Positions 1-8,220 of a DNA stretch of 64,000 bases are shown here, one piece after another. A program made the position numbers and the translations under genes. Position 1 is the first letter of the stretch, and the number at the start of each line of letters is the position of its first letter. Under the pieces are notes generated by a model. The model did no database searches. It was not told where the DNA came from and was given only the letters and a program-made list of their open reading frames with translations. Origin of the DNA: Clostridium sp. (GTDB lineage: Bacteria; Cyanobacteriota; Vampirovibrionia; Gastranaerophilales; Gastranaerophilaceae). Location of the stretch: positions 1-64,000 of the forward strand of contig JAHALR010000010.1 of NCBI GenBank assembly GCA_018362895.1, in the 5' to 3' direction.

Positions 1-38
1 TGTTTGGTTGATTTTGTTTCATTTGTCTTACATATATA

Positions 39-82
39 TAAAGTATATACAAAGTCCAAAATTGCAGACATGAGTATATACT
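39..82. repeat. Two GTATATAC palindromic boxes
   Basis: TAAAGTATATAC at 39-50 and the palindrome AGTATATACT at 73-82 lie just past the 3' end of the calpain-like gene. Both share their core with the 16-bp palindrome at 1833-1848 upstream of the same gene. They may be operator sites for a neighbouring gene off the left edge, or only AT-rich coincidence. Confidence 0.3.
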
Positions 83-106
83 GTTACATTTCTTTACAAA
101 TGTAAC
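83..106. terminator. Inverted repeat after the calpain-like gene
   Basis: Nine-base perfect arms GTTACATTT and AAATGTAAC enclose a six-base loop. The position, 27 bases past the minus-strand stop, suits transcription end. The stem is AT-rich and no clear T-run follows on the minus strand, so it is a weak terminator or a symmetric binding site. Confidence 0.35.
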
Positions 107-132
107 TCTACATTATACAAATTCTTTTTATT

Positions 133-1701
133 CTATTCTTTATCTTTAGTCGCTTTATATTTTTTTACTTCCGGTGATTCTATAATTGTTATGTATTTTG
201 AATTTGCCAGTTTGGAATCAATTGGCTTTGTCAAATCTGTATAATTTAGTACTAAAAGTTTTTGGTAAAACTTTTCTTTTGGCATGCTTTCTGTTTGACT
301 TGTATCATAAGGGTTAATTAAATACACATTATTTTCATCATATGATTTGACTACAAAAGCATGTGCATCTTCATTATTTCTGTCTTCACCTGCAAGTGAA
401 GCCATAACCAGCAGATTTTTGTTGTCTAAATATTTTTTTATTCTATTTTCATCTAATTTACCTAACTTTTTTACATTTTCTTCTAGAAAAACATTTTCAT
501 CATTAGTTACTATAAGCGATGTTACTTTTTTCCCCGTTATTGTTTCGATTGCGCTTCGGGTTGTTCCTCCATCCAGATAGGTATAGTTGGAATAGCCGCT
601 CATATAATACATGCTTAAAGCATTTCGACTGGTGCTTTTATGTGTTTCTATGTTTTCTTTTCTGAATTTTTCAAATGCAAGTTCGACAGCAACCATATCT
701 CTGTCTCCTGTTGCATACATTTGTTTTTTTATTGCTTCATCAAGTTCGTCTTTTGTTATTGTATAACTTTTTTTAGGACCTTTTAAATTTACTGTTGTAT
801 TGCCGCCTTCATCAACTTTTATGCATTCTTTGAGAATATCAGGTTTGAATTCTGCTATGCCTATTACTGAGGCAATAAGCCAGCAGTCACCGATATCTCC
901 TTGTTCGGCGGAGGAGATTTTTCCGTCAGATTTTTGTCCGAGAAGTTTTTTCATTTCAAAATTCGGACCGCATTCTTCAAATATTTTTTTCTCTTCATTC
1001 CACCTGTACATCAATTTGTCATCTGTTGGGTGAAAGAATATGTCAGGATCATTGCTTGTTCGGTAATTATTTTTACTGGCTATGAAATCTTTTTTTGTGA
1101 CTTCTTTCCCCCAGTAGTCAAAATATTTTTCTCCTCTTTGATATAGCTGATCCTTTGTAATATCAACAATATCCGATTGAACAAATTTTTGTGCTTTATC
1201 GTTCCAGGTTTTATATACCTTATTTTCTTTGTCATAGAAAAGAAATTCTTTATATGTTCGCTCAAGTCCGTAAATTTTCGCCATTTCATAAGGCAGTTTA
1301 TATCCTATATCTTTTTGGGGCCAATAATAAGTCTTTTCTTTTTTGACAAAAAGATTTCCGTCTTTGTCGAGAAAAGAACCGTCTTTTGTTTGGCTGTATC
1401 CTGTATCTAAAACTGATACAATCTTTTTTTGTTTAATAAATTTTGATTGCTTTTCATTCCATAAATAATAGACATTCTTTTTAGGGTCAAAATAGATATT
1501 GGGATTTGCTGTTTTTTCATATCCCTCTAATTGAGCATTTGCTTCTTTAGGACTTGTATCTTTTGTTATTTTTATGTCTTGTTTTATTTCAACACCCCAC
1601 ATAGAAACATCAGTCTCTTTTTTTGTACTGTTAACATCACTTGTAGAGCTTCCTGTTGTTTGTGAGGCTTTTTTTATAAATTCAAAGGGATTTACAACCA
1701 T
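133..1701 (-). CDS. Calpain-like (family C2) cysteine peptidase with N-terminal repeats
   Basis: A 522-residue protein with the calpain nucleophile motif GDIGDCWLIAS near residue 268-278, a histidine in EDAHAFVV and an asparagine in YLINPYD near residues 450-470. These fit the Cys-His-Asn triad of C2 peptidases. Before the catalytic part there are three degenerate repeats of a Y-x-W-N-[ED]-x(2-4)-KF pattern (about residues 67-91, 153-175 and 220-245), reminiscent of small aromatic-rich beta modules. No signal peptide is visible, although the N-terminus contains NPFEF. I prefer ATG at 1701 over an in-frame TTG at 1716, because AAGAAG lies too close to the TTG. The substrate is unknown. Bacterial calpain homologues are sporadic and usually uncharacterised. 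Confidence 0.85.
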   Translation of the reverse strand: MVVNPFEFIKKASQTTGSSTSDVNSTKKETDVSMWGVEIKQDIKITKDTSPKEANAQLEGYEKTANPNIYFDPKKNVYYLWNEKQSKFIKQKKIVSVLDTGYSQTKDGSFLDKDGNLFVKKEKTYYWPQKDIGYKLPYEMAKIYGLERTYKEFLFYDKENKVYKTWNDKAQKFVQSDIVDITKDQLYQRGEKYFDYWGKEVTKKDFIASKNNYRTSNDPDIFFHPTDDKLMYRWNEEKKIFEECGPNFEMKKLLGQKSDGKISSAEQGDIGDCWLIASVIGIAEFKPDILKECIKVDEGGNTTVNLKGPKKSYTITKDELDEAIKKQMYATGDRDMVAVELAFEKFRKENIETHKSTSRNALSMYYMSGYSNYTYLDGGTTRSAIETITGKKVTSLIVTNDENVFLEENVKKLGKLDENRIKKYLDNKNLLVMASLAGEDRNNEDAHAFVVKSYDENNVYLINPYDTSQTESMPKEKFYQKLLVLNYTDLTKPIDSKLANSKYITIIESPEVKKYKATKDKE

Positions 1702-2031
1702 AGCAAATTTTCTCAATCTTCTTACATATTAAAAAAAACAAATTTTTTATGTTATATACGAATTTTTTATATTTTTTTACATTGCTTAATTAAAATAAGT
1801 CATAATTGAATTAATTTGTTAAGAAATGTTAATAAAGTATATACTTTACACTAATTAGCTTTTTTCGTAATATATCTGAATTTCAAGGTGGTTATTTTAA
1901 CTTTTTTAAAAAAAATGTATATATCAAAAAATTTTTTTCTGTTAAACTAGCAAAAAAAAAATTGTTCGTGTTTTAAAGCATGATGAAATACACGAAGAAA
2001 GAAAAAAGAAGAAACTCGGAGAGTGAATAAA
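1702..2031. other. Intergenic region, divergent promoters
   Basis: About 330 bases of very AT-rich DNA between two divergent genes. It holds the 16-bp palindrome at 1833-1848 and several A/T runs, and must carry the promoters for both genes. I see no coding potential and no RNA gene here. Confidence 0.6.
1833..1848. promoter_or_regulatory. 16-bp perfect palindrome TAAAGTATATACTTTA
   Basis: This perfect dyad sits in the divergent promoter region about 130 bases upstream of the calpain-like gene and 180 bases upstream of the small Cys-rich gene. Partial copies lie at 39-50 and 73-82. A repressor or activator operator is a reasonable guess, but the cognate regulator is unknown. Confidence 0.35.
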
Positions 2032-2388
2032 ATGACAAATTTTGATAATAAATTAAATATAAATAATCTCAGGCAGGCATATACGCCAAATTTGAAAAAA
2101 GAAGAAACTGAAATTAAACCTGATGTTAAGCCTGAAGCAGAAGTTTCAGAAGCTAATGAAAAAGCTTTGCAGCAAAGTGAAATGCTTGGCCGTACTCTTG
2201 TTAACAAATCTTTGAACCCCGAAACTATTCAAAGTGTAAAGGATGCTATTGATTTTTATCAAAAAAATCAGGCTCTTGCTGCCCGTGCAGTGAAAGCTTG
2301 TGATCAAGCTTGTGATTTAGGCGAATCTTATGAAGAAGCTTGTTGCGGCTCATGTGATGCGGCTTATGATATAGCTTCAAAAAAATAA
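2032..2388 (+). CDS. Small protein with Cys-rich C-terminus, unknown function
   Basis: A 118-residue product, acidic and Asn-rich at the start (KLNINNL) and ending in a cysteine cluster with five Cys in about 25 residues (ACDQACD, EACCGSCD). GGAGAG at 2018-2023 places ATG 2032 at normal spacing; an in-frame GTG at 2023 is too close. There is no signal peptide or membrane segment. The middle looks helical. The Cys pattern could bind metal or form disulfides, but I do not recognise the family. It stands alone, with the promoter of nadK downstream. Confidence 0.65.
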   Translation: MTNFDNKLNINNLRQAYTPNLKKEETEIKPDVKPEAEVSEANEKALQQSEMLGRTLVNKSLNPETIQSVKDAIDFYQKNQALAARAVKACDQACDLGESYEEACCGSCDAAYDIASKK

Positions 2389-2405
2389 TTACATGATCTT
2401 AAAAT

Positions 2406-2435
2406 TTGGTCGCTTTTTTGCGATTATAGTATAAT
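2406..2435 (+). promoter_or_regulatory. nadK promoter, apparently leaderless
   Basis: A perfect -10 box TATAAT at 2430-2435 follows a weak -35 (TTGGTC, 2406-2411) by 18 bases. The expected start of transcription, about 7 bases after the -10, is 2442, the A of the nadK ATG. No Shine-Dalgarno sequence lies between the box and the ATG. Confidence 0.5.
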
Positions 2436-2441
2436 TTCCTT

Positions 2442-3269
2442 ATGGAAAATTTGCTGTCATTTAAAAATATTTCAATAGTTTTTAATGCTGATGTCAAAGA
2501 ATCTTTTGATGTGGCATGTGAGACAAAAGACATATTAGAGAAAAAGGGTCTGTTGGCAAAAATTTTGCCCTCTTCAAATTTTGATTCTGATTCTTCTTTT
2601 GTTATCACAATAGGCGGCGATGGAACATTGCTTAAAGCTGCAAGATTTTATGCACCTAAGAATGTTCCTTTGTTTGGTATAAATCTTGGTCGTTTAGGTT
2701 TTTTGGCTCAGGCTAATCTTGATGAAATAGAATTTGCTGTTGATAAATTTATTGCAGGTGAATATAAGATTCAAGAAAGAATGATGCTTTCTGTTTTTCA
2801 AGACAGGGTTCTTGCATTAAATGACATAGTTATTAAAGGAGACAGTTTTTCCAGAACTTCGAAACTTTTTTTATCTATTAATGACAAAGTCGTGTGTGAC
2901 TATTTGGCTGATGGAATTATTATTTCTACACCGACAGGCTCGACTGCTTATACGTTGTCTGCCGGTGGACCGGTTGTTGCTCCGGGGCTGGATGCTGTTG
3001 TTATTGTACCAATTTGTCCACATACACTTACAGCTCGTCCTCTAGTCATTCCTGCTTCTGAAGAAATAAAAATTACTAGCTGTAAAACTTGTAACAGGCT
3101 TAAAATGTCCGCTGACGGTCAGGATACAATAGATATAAACTCTGATGATTTTGTTGTTATTAGAAAAAGTTCTCAAAAAGCAAGACTGGTAATTCTTGAA
3201 AAAGAAAACAATGAATTTTATTCTATACTCAGGCAAAAGCTCCAATGGGGGGTAGCTCCGGAAAAGTAA
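2442..3269 (+). CDS. nadK: NAD kinase
   Basis: Cytosolic enzyme that phosphorylates NAD to NADP with ATP or polyphosphate. The 275-residue length is typical. The diagnostic GGDGT motif is in TIGGDGTLLK (about residues 55-65), and the conserved DGIIISTPTGSTAYTLSAGGP block lies near residues 155-178; both build the active site of the ATP-NAD kinase family. It starts a tight + strand run: recN begins one base after its stop. The ATG coincides with the predicted transcription start, so the message is probably leaderless. Identification is secure. Confidence 0.95.
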   Translation: MENLLSFKNISIVFNADVKESFDVACETKDILEKKGLLAKILPSSNFDSDSSFVITIGGDGTLLKAARFYAPKNVPLFGINLGRLGFLAQANLDEIEFAVDKFIAGEYKIQERMMLSVFQDRVLALNDIVIKGDSFSRTSKLFLSINDKVVCDYLADGIIISTPTGSTAYTLSAGGPVVAPGLDAVVIVPICPHTLTARPLVIPASEEIKITSCKTCNRLKMSADGQDTIDINSDDFVVIRKSSQKARLVILEKENNEFYSILRQKLQWGVAPEK

Positions 3270-3270
3270 T

Positions 3271-4923
3271 ATGATTAAGACATTAAGTATAAAAGATTTT
3301 ATTATTATAGATGAACTGAATCTGGAATTTGATAAGGGCTTTAATGTTATTACCGGTGAAACAGGTGCAGGCAAAAGTATTATGATAAATGCAATTGACC
3401 TGGCCTTTGGAGCAAGAGCCAGCAAAGAACTTATCAAAACAGGTAAAAATAGGGCAATTATTGAGCTTGTGCTCGAGCTTGATCACACTTTTCCTTCTGA
3501 ATTTTATGAAACTTTTGGCATAGAGCCTCTGGATAGTGAACTTGTGATTTCAAGAGAAATTACTGAAACCGGCTCAAGGTCACGTGTTAACGGAGTGCTT
3601 GTTACGCAGGAGGTAATTAAAAATCTCAGAGAAATGTTGATTGATATTCATAATCAGCATATGACATATACATATATTCAGCCTAAGCATCATATTTCTC
3701 TTCTAGACAATTATGGCTCACAACAGCATCTTTCTCTTTTAAATAATTACAGAGAGATGTATAAACAATATGTTGATGTGTCAAAAAAGCTTGATGAGGC
3801 TCTGAATAAATCAGATATGTCAGAGCAGCAGATTGAATTTTTAAAGTTTCAAATTAACGAAATAGAATCTGCACAAATTAATGATATTGAAGAAGATAAA
3901 AAACTGGACGAAGAACTGGGTGTGCTTTCTAATGTAGAAAAACTTAAAGAACTCTCTTATTCTTCTTATTGGGCTTTGTATGGTGATGATTCTTGTATTT
4001 TGACTGCGCTTGGTAAAGTAAAGTCCAACATTTCAAAAGCCTCAGAAATGGACGTTTCTCTTGCTGAATATGAGTCTGATTTGATAAACACACTTGAAAG
4101 CTTGAGAGAACTTTCTTCTAATTTAAGAAATTATTCTGAAGCTTTGGAACTGGATGAGCAAAGACTGGATGAAATACAGCAAAGAATTGATATTCTGGAT
4201 AAAATAAAACGAAAATACGGAAATACTCTTGAACAGGTTCTTGAAACTTATGATTCTATGCTGAAGGATTTTAATTCAATAGAATTTTCACAAGATGAGA
4301 TTGAAAATCTGTCACGTCAAAAGTCTGAAATTTATGGTGCTCTTCTTGCCTGTGCTGAAACTCTTTCACAATCAAGAAAAGAAATAGCCTCCGGGCTTTC
4401 TAGTCTTATACAAAAAGAGCTGGAAAAATTAGATATGCCAAAGGTTCAGTTTGACATAAATATAGAAAAAACAGAAATCAACACAAACGGGTTTGACTGT
4501 GTTGAATTTTTAATTTCAACAAACATTTCGGAAGCTCCGAAACCTCTTGCTAAGATTGCTTCAGGCGGTGAAATCTCAAGGGTTATGCTTGCTATCAAAA
4601 CTATTTTTGCTAATACTGATAATATCAATACGATAATTTTTGATGAAATTGATACAGGAATTTCGGGTAATGCTTGTCAGGCAGTTGCTTCTGAAATATC
4701 AGAGCTTGCTAAGTCTCATCAAATTATCTCTATTACTCATCAGCCAATAATTGCTGCAAAATCAGACAGACATTTTTATGTGGCAAAAACTCAAGATGAA
4801 ACAACAAGTGTCAAAGTTTATACTCTTGATGAAAATAACAAAATTAAAGCGATTGCTATGCTTGCCGCGGGTGAAGTAACAGTAGATTCTGTAAAATTTG
4901 CTAAACAGCTAATTTATGGCTAG
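3271..4923 (+). CDS. recN: DNA repair protein RecN
   Basis: SMC-like ATPase of recombinational double-strand break repair, 550 residues, full length for the family. The N-terminal Walker A is GETGAGKS (about residues 28-35), a long coiled coil occupies the middle (about 150-380), and the C-terminal half-site carries the ABC signature ASGGEISR and Walker B TIIFDEIDTGISG, followed by the H-loop ITHQP. This is the head-coil-head plan of RecN. It sits between nadK and xerD, and its last codons overlap the xerD reading frame by 8 bases, so the genes are probably co-transcribed. Confidence 0.96.
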   Translation: MIKTLSIKDFIIIDELNLEFDKGFNVITGETGAGKSIMINAIDLAFGARASKELIKTGKNRAIIELVLELDHTFPSEFYETFGIEPLDSELVISREITETGSRSRVNGVLVTQEVIKNLREMLIDIHNQHMTYTYIQPKHHISLLDNYGSQQHLSLLNNYREMYKQYVDVSKKLDEALNKSDMSEQQIEFLKFQINEIESAQINDIEEDKKLDEELGVLSNVEKLKELSYSSYWALYGDDSCILTALGKVKSNISKASEMDVSLAEYESDLINTLESLRELSSNLRNYSEALELDEQRLDEIQQRIDILDKIKRKYGNTLEQVLETYDSMLKDFNSIEFSQDEIENLSRQKSEIYGALLACAETLSQSRKEIASGLSSLIQKELEKLDMPKVQFDINIEKTEINTNGFDCVEFLISTNISEAPKPLAKIASGGEISRVMLAIKTIFANTDNINTIIFDEIDTGISGNACQAVASEISELAKSHQIISITHQPIIAAKSDRHFYVAKTQDETTSVKVYTLDENNKIKAIAMLAAGEVTVDSVKFAKQLIYG

Positions 4924-5803
4924 GGAGTTAATCTTGTTGATTCAATTTATTGCTGAATATTTGGAATATCTCGAAGCTGAAAGGGCTTTGTCAGGCAATA
5001 CTATTGATGCTTACAGACGTGACTTGACTGCATTTTGTGATTTTTTGATTTCTATTGATAACATTGATGATTTTGCAAGTATTCAGCGGAATCACATAAA
5101 TTATTTTATAAAAAATTTGCATGATAGAAATTATTCACCGACCAGTGTAACAAGAAAAATTGCAGCAATAAGAGGCTGGTTTCGATGGCTTTTTGCTAAT
5201 GAATATATAACTCAAGATCCCAGTTTGAGTATTGAGCTGCCAAAACTCAGAAAAACACTGCCTAAAGTTGTTTCCTTAGCTGATATAAAAATAATTCTTA
5301 CAAACCATTTAAATCTGTTGGAAAAAGTTGTCATGGAACTCTTATATGGCGCCGGGTTGAGGGTTTCAGAGCTTGTTGGGCTTGAGTTGAATAATATTGA
5401 GCTTTCTTCAAGATATGTCAGATGTATTGGTAAGGGTTCTAAAGAAAGAATTATTCCCATAGGTCAAAAAGCAAAAAAGGCTGTTAGTGATTATTTAAAA
5501 TATAGAGAACTTTTAATAAAAAAATATAAATCAGATACAAAAAGACTTCTGGTTAAGGATAACGGCAAATTAATGACAAGACAGGATGTTTATGTTTTTA
5601 TTAGAAAACAGGGAGAACTGTTAAATAAACATATTTCTCCACACACTTTGAGACATAGCTTTGCTACGCATATGCTTGAAAACGGAGCAGACTTGAGAGT
5701 AGTTCAGGAACTTTTAGGCCACAGTGATGTTTCAACAACACAACTTTATACACATGTCAGCAAAAAGCGTTTGAAGGAAGTTTACTTTTCAATTAATAAA
5801 TAG
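4916..5803 (+). CDS. xerD: Tyrosine recombinase XerD/XerC-like
   Basis: Site-specific recombinase expected to resolve chromosome dimers at dif with FtsK. It has an N-terminal SAM-like core-binding domain (FIAEYLEYLEAERALSGNT) and a C-terminal catalytic domain with Arg in GAGLRVSELV, HTLRHSFATH (His-x-x-Arg), LGHSDVSTTQLYTHV with the second His and the nucleophile Tyr. Length about 295 is normal. The ATG at 4916 lacks a ribosome site; GGGAG at 4923-4927 points rather to TTG 4934 or 4937, which would trim six or seven residues. XerC versus XerD cannot be settled from one paralogue. The neighbours are housekeeping genes, not phage genes. Confidence 0.88.
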   Translation: MARELILLIQFIAEYLEYLEAERALSGNTIDAYRRDLTAFCDFLISIDNIDDFASIQRNHINYFIKNLHDRNYSPTSVTRKIAAIRGWFRWLFANEYITQDPSLSIELPKLRKTLPKVVSLADIKIILTNHLNLLEKVVMELLYGAGLRVSELVGLELNNIELSSRYVRCIGKGSKERIIPIGQKAKKAVSDYLKYRELLIKKYKSDTKRLLVKDNGKLMTRQDVYVFIRKQGELLNKHISPHTLRHSFATHMLENGADLRVVQELLGHSDVSTTQLYTHVSKKRLKEVYFSINK

Positions 5804-5812
5804 GATAAGATT

Positions 5813-6728
5813 TTGAAGTTAAAAGAGATTTATAAAAAAAGTAACAATAGACCTGTTATCTCTTATGAGGTTTTTCCTCCAAAGGAAGATATTGACGGGC
5901 AAAAAACAGAAGTACTTTTTTCTGAATTGTTGCTTCTCAAGAAATATTCACCTTCCTTGATTTCTGTTACATACGGTGCAGGAGGGTCTAACCAGAATGA
6001 ATCAATTGATATTATTAATAGAATTCAACATGAATTGAATGTTACGCCAATGCCTCATTTTACTTGTGTTTCAACAAGTGAGGAGAATATCAAATTATAT
6101 TTGGAATCAATCGAAAAGCTTGGTGTTGAAAATATTCTTGCTTTAAGAGGTGATATTCCTGAGGATGGAAACATTTGTAATGATTTTAAATGCTTTAAGA
6201 GGTGATATTCCTGAGGATGGAAACATTTGTAATGATTTTAAATATGCTTATGAACTTGTTAATTGCATAAAAAAACAAAGCAGTTTATCAGTTGCTGTTG
6301 CAGGGTATCCTGAAGGACACAAAGAGGCTGAGTCTTTGGCTAAGGATATAGATTATTTAAAAAAGAAGGTTGATTGTGGAGCTGATGTCATTTACACACA
6401 ATTGTTTTTTGACAACAATCATTTCTTTTCCTTTGTCGATTTGTGCATTGAGAAAGGAATTGATGTACCTGTTGTTCCGGGAATACTTCCTGTGACAAGT
6501 TTTAAACAGCTTGAAAAAATGGCTTCTCTTTGCAAAGTTGAGATTCCAAAGGATTTTCATCAAAAATTAGAAAAGCACAAAGATGATAAAGATTACATAA
6601 AAAAATGCGGAATTGAATATGCGATTTCCCAGTGTGAAATTCTTGTTCAAAACGACATATCAGGACTTCATTTTTATACTTTGAATAAGTCGAAAGCCGT
6701 ATCTGAAATATTGTCAAATATATTATAA
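5813..6728 (+). pseudogene. metF: Methylenetetrahydrofolate reductase, frameshifted by a 52-bp duplication
   Basis: Encodes 5,10-methylene-H4F reductase, which makes methyl-H4F. The first part (5813-6205) has ISYEVFPPK and SVTYGAGGS, and the second part (from 6193) has DVIYTQLFFDN and VVPGILPV, all typical of MetF. The frame breaks where a 52-bp block is repeated exactly in tandem (6139-6190 and 6191-6242). Because 52 is not a multiple of three, the first copy runs into a stop as FKCFKR. Removing one copy restores an uninterrupted protein of about 287 residues reading ALRGDIPEDGN...NDFKYAYEL. A TTG start at 5813 follows AGGATAAGA. This is a recent lesion, a reversible slippage state, or an assembly artefact; no other damage is seen. 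Confidence 0.88.
6139..6242 (+). repeat. Perfect 52-bp tandem direct repeat inside metF
   Basis: Copy 1 is 6139-6190 and copy 2 is 6191-6242, with no mismatch. The unit begins TGCTTTAAGAGG and ends GATTTTAAA. The duplication is the sole cause of the metF frameshift. Confidence 0.97.
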
Positions 6729-6741
6729 CTGAGGAAAAACT

Positions 6742-7668
6742 ATGAAACTGATATCAGAAAATTTGCATATTATATCAAAATCTACAAAAGAAGCGGTATT
6801 AAGCCGTGATGAGGCTTTTGTCAGGAATCTTTTGAAACGACAGATTAATGCGAAACCTGACTGGATAGATTTAAATATCGGTCCTGCAAAAGGTGCATTT
6901 GCGGGAACTATGAAATGGCTTGTTGATATTGTTCAGTCAATGACTGATATACCTTTATCTTTGGACAGCACAAATGCTGATGAAATAGCAGTTGGAATGT
7001 CTCTGGCTAAAAAGCCTGAAACTTGGATAATAAACAGTACAAATGCCGATGAGGCAAGACTTGATAAAGTTACTGATATTGTTTCTCAATACGGCTGTAA
7101 TGTGATTGCTTTAACTATGAACAGTGAACTTGGAATTCCGAAAGAATCGGATAAAAGACTTGAACTTGCTTTTGAGATTTCAGCAGCTGCTGAAGCTAAA
7201 GGGATAAGTAATGATAGACTTTATTTTGATCCTCTTATTCTTCCTGTTTGTGTTGATCAGACACAGGCTCTTGAGGCTTTGAACACAATAAGAATGCTCA
7301 AAGAAAGCTTTGATCCTGAGGTTATGACGACAATTGGACTCTCTAATGTGTCTAACGGTTGCCCTAAAGAGCTGAGAGCTATGATTAACAGAGTATTTAT
7401 GGTCATGGCAATGGGCTGCGGCTTGGATAGCGCAATTGTTGATTCTTTTGATGAAGAACTTTTGCGTGTGAATAATGTCATTGAAAAACTTGAACCTGAA
7501 AAAAACTATGACAATGCGTACATAAACTTGTTTAATATGATGCAAAACTTTGAAGAACTTGATTCTGTTGAATATGACACTGCGGACAAGGAACAGGTAA
7601 AAATCATTAAAACAGCAGAAATTCTTTTGAATAAAAAAGTTTATACAAACAGCTATCTGGAGTTATAG
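6742..7668 (+). CDS. Methyltetrahydrofolate:corrinoid methyltransferase-like (pterin-binding) protein
   Basis: A 308-residue TIM-barrel protein of the DHPS/pterin-binding superfamily, closest in layout to AcsE/MeTr and the folate domain of MetH. Visible motifs: DWIDLNIGPAKG near residues 40-52, LSLDSTNADE near 73-83 and WIINSTNADE near 97-107 (substrate Asp and Asn), and GLSNVSNGCP near 200-210. Such enzymes move the methyl group of methyl-H4F to a corrinoid cofactor. It lies 13 bases after metF, whose product is its expected substrate, with GAGGAAAAA before the ATG. No corrinoid protein or MetH activation domain is adjacent, so it could be a split methionine synthase module or a Wood-Ljungdahl-type methyltransferase. 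DHPS proper is unlikely. Confidence 0.8.
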   Translation: MKLISENLHIISKSTKEAVLSRDEAFVRNLLKRQINAKPDWIDLNIGPAKGAFAGTMKWLVDIVQSMTDIPLSLDSTNADEIAVGMSLAKKPETWIINSTNADEARLDKVTDIVSQYGCNVIALTMNSELGIPKESDKRLELAFEISAAAEAKGISNDRLYFDPLILPVCVDQTQALEALNTIRMLKESFDPEVMTTIGLSNVSNGCPKELRAMINRVFMVMAMGCGLDSAIVDSFDEELLRVNNVIEKLEPEKNYDNAYINLFNMMQNFEELDSVEYDTADKEQVKIIKTAEILLNKKVYTNSYLEL

Positions 7669-7680
7669 AAAAAGATTTTT

Positions 7681-8197
7681 ATGAATAAATTACAAAAATT
7701 ATATTTAAATATTTTTCTTAGCTTATGTATATTTAATAAAGCAAAAAGGAATCAATTTAAAAAACTGTTATCTTCTTACGGTAAAAATAATAAAATTGTA
7801 TTAATTTCGAATGGCAAAAAAAGCGAAAATTCTTATTGCTTGGTCCTAATTCCAATTATTTGAATACTAGTATTTATATGCACCATGGTGATAATTTAAA
7901 AGTTGAACTTGGTAAAAATATTAATTCTAACGGATTTAAAGTTGATATTGTTGAAAATGGCAATTCTTTTAAGGTGGGCGATTTTTGTCTTTTTTCAAAT
8001 TCTATTTCTATTTGGACATCGGATGGTCATTCTATTTATGATAGAAATTTACAAAAAACTCATCTCTTGCAAAAAATATAGTTGTAGGAATTGGTTCAAT
8101 CGTAACGAAGCAGTTTACAGAAGAAAATATAGTTATTGCCGGCAGTCCTGCTGAAATTGTACAACGAAATATTGATTGGTCGGAAAATCTGGATTAG
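7681..8197 (+). pseudogene. Decayed sugar O-acyltransferase (left-handed beta-helix type)
   Basis: Three fragments in different frames read like one hexapeptide-repeat acyltransferase: an N-terminal piece (7681-7848), a middle piece with HHGDNLKVELGKNI and ISIWTSDGHSIYD (about 7836-8081), and a C-terminal piece VVGIGSIVTKQF...VIAGSPAEIVQ ending at 8197. WTSDGHSIYD and AGSPA are typical of WbbJ/CapG-like O-acetyltransferases. The catalytic centre between the middle and the end, including most hexapeptide coils, is missing. The product is surely non-functional. It marks loss of a surface-polysaccharide gene. Confidence 0.7.
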
Positions 8198-8220
8198 ACT
8201 GCTTTTCAATTTTCTTTTGT

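Noticed and set aside
2399..2608. Minus-strand open frame at the start of nadK
   Set aside because: It lies across the nadK promoter and the first codons and has no start signals.
4916..5803. Xer-type recombinase as an integrase of a mobile element
   Set aside because: It sits in a housekeeping run with recN and nadK, has normal Xer length, and no tRNA or element genes are near.
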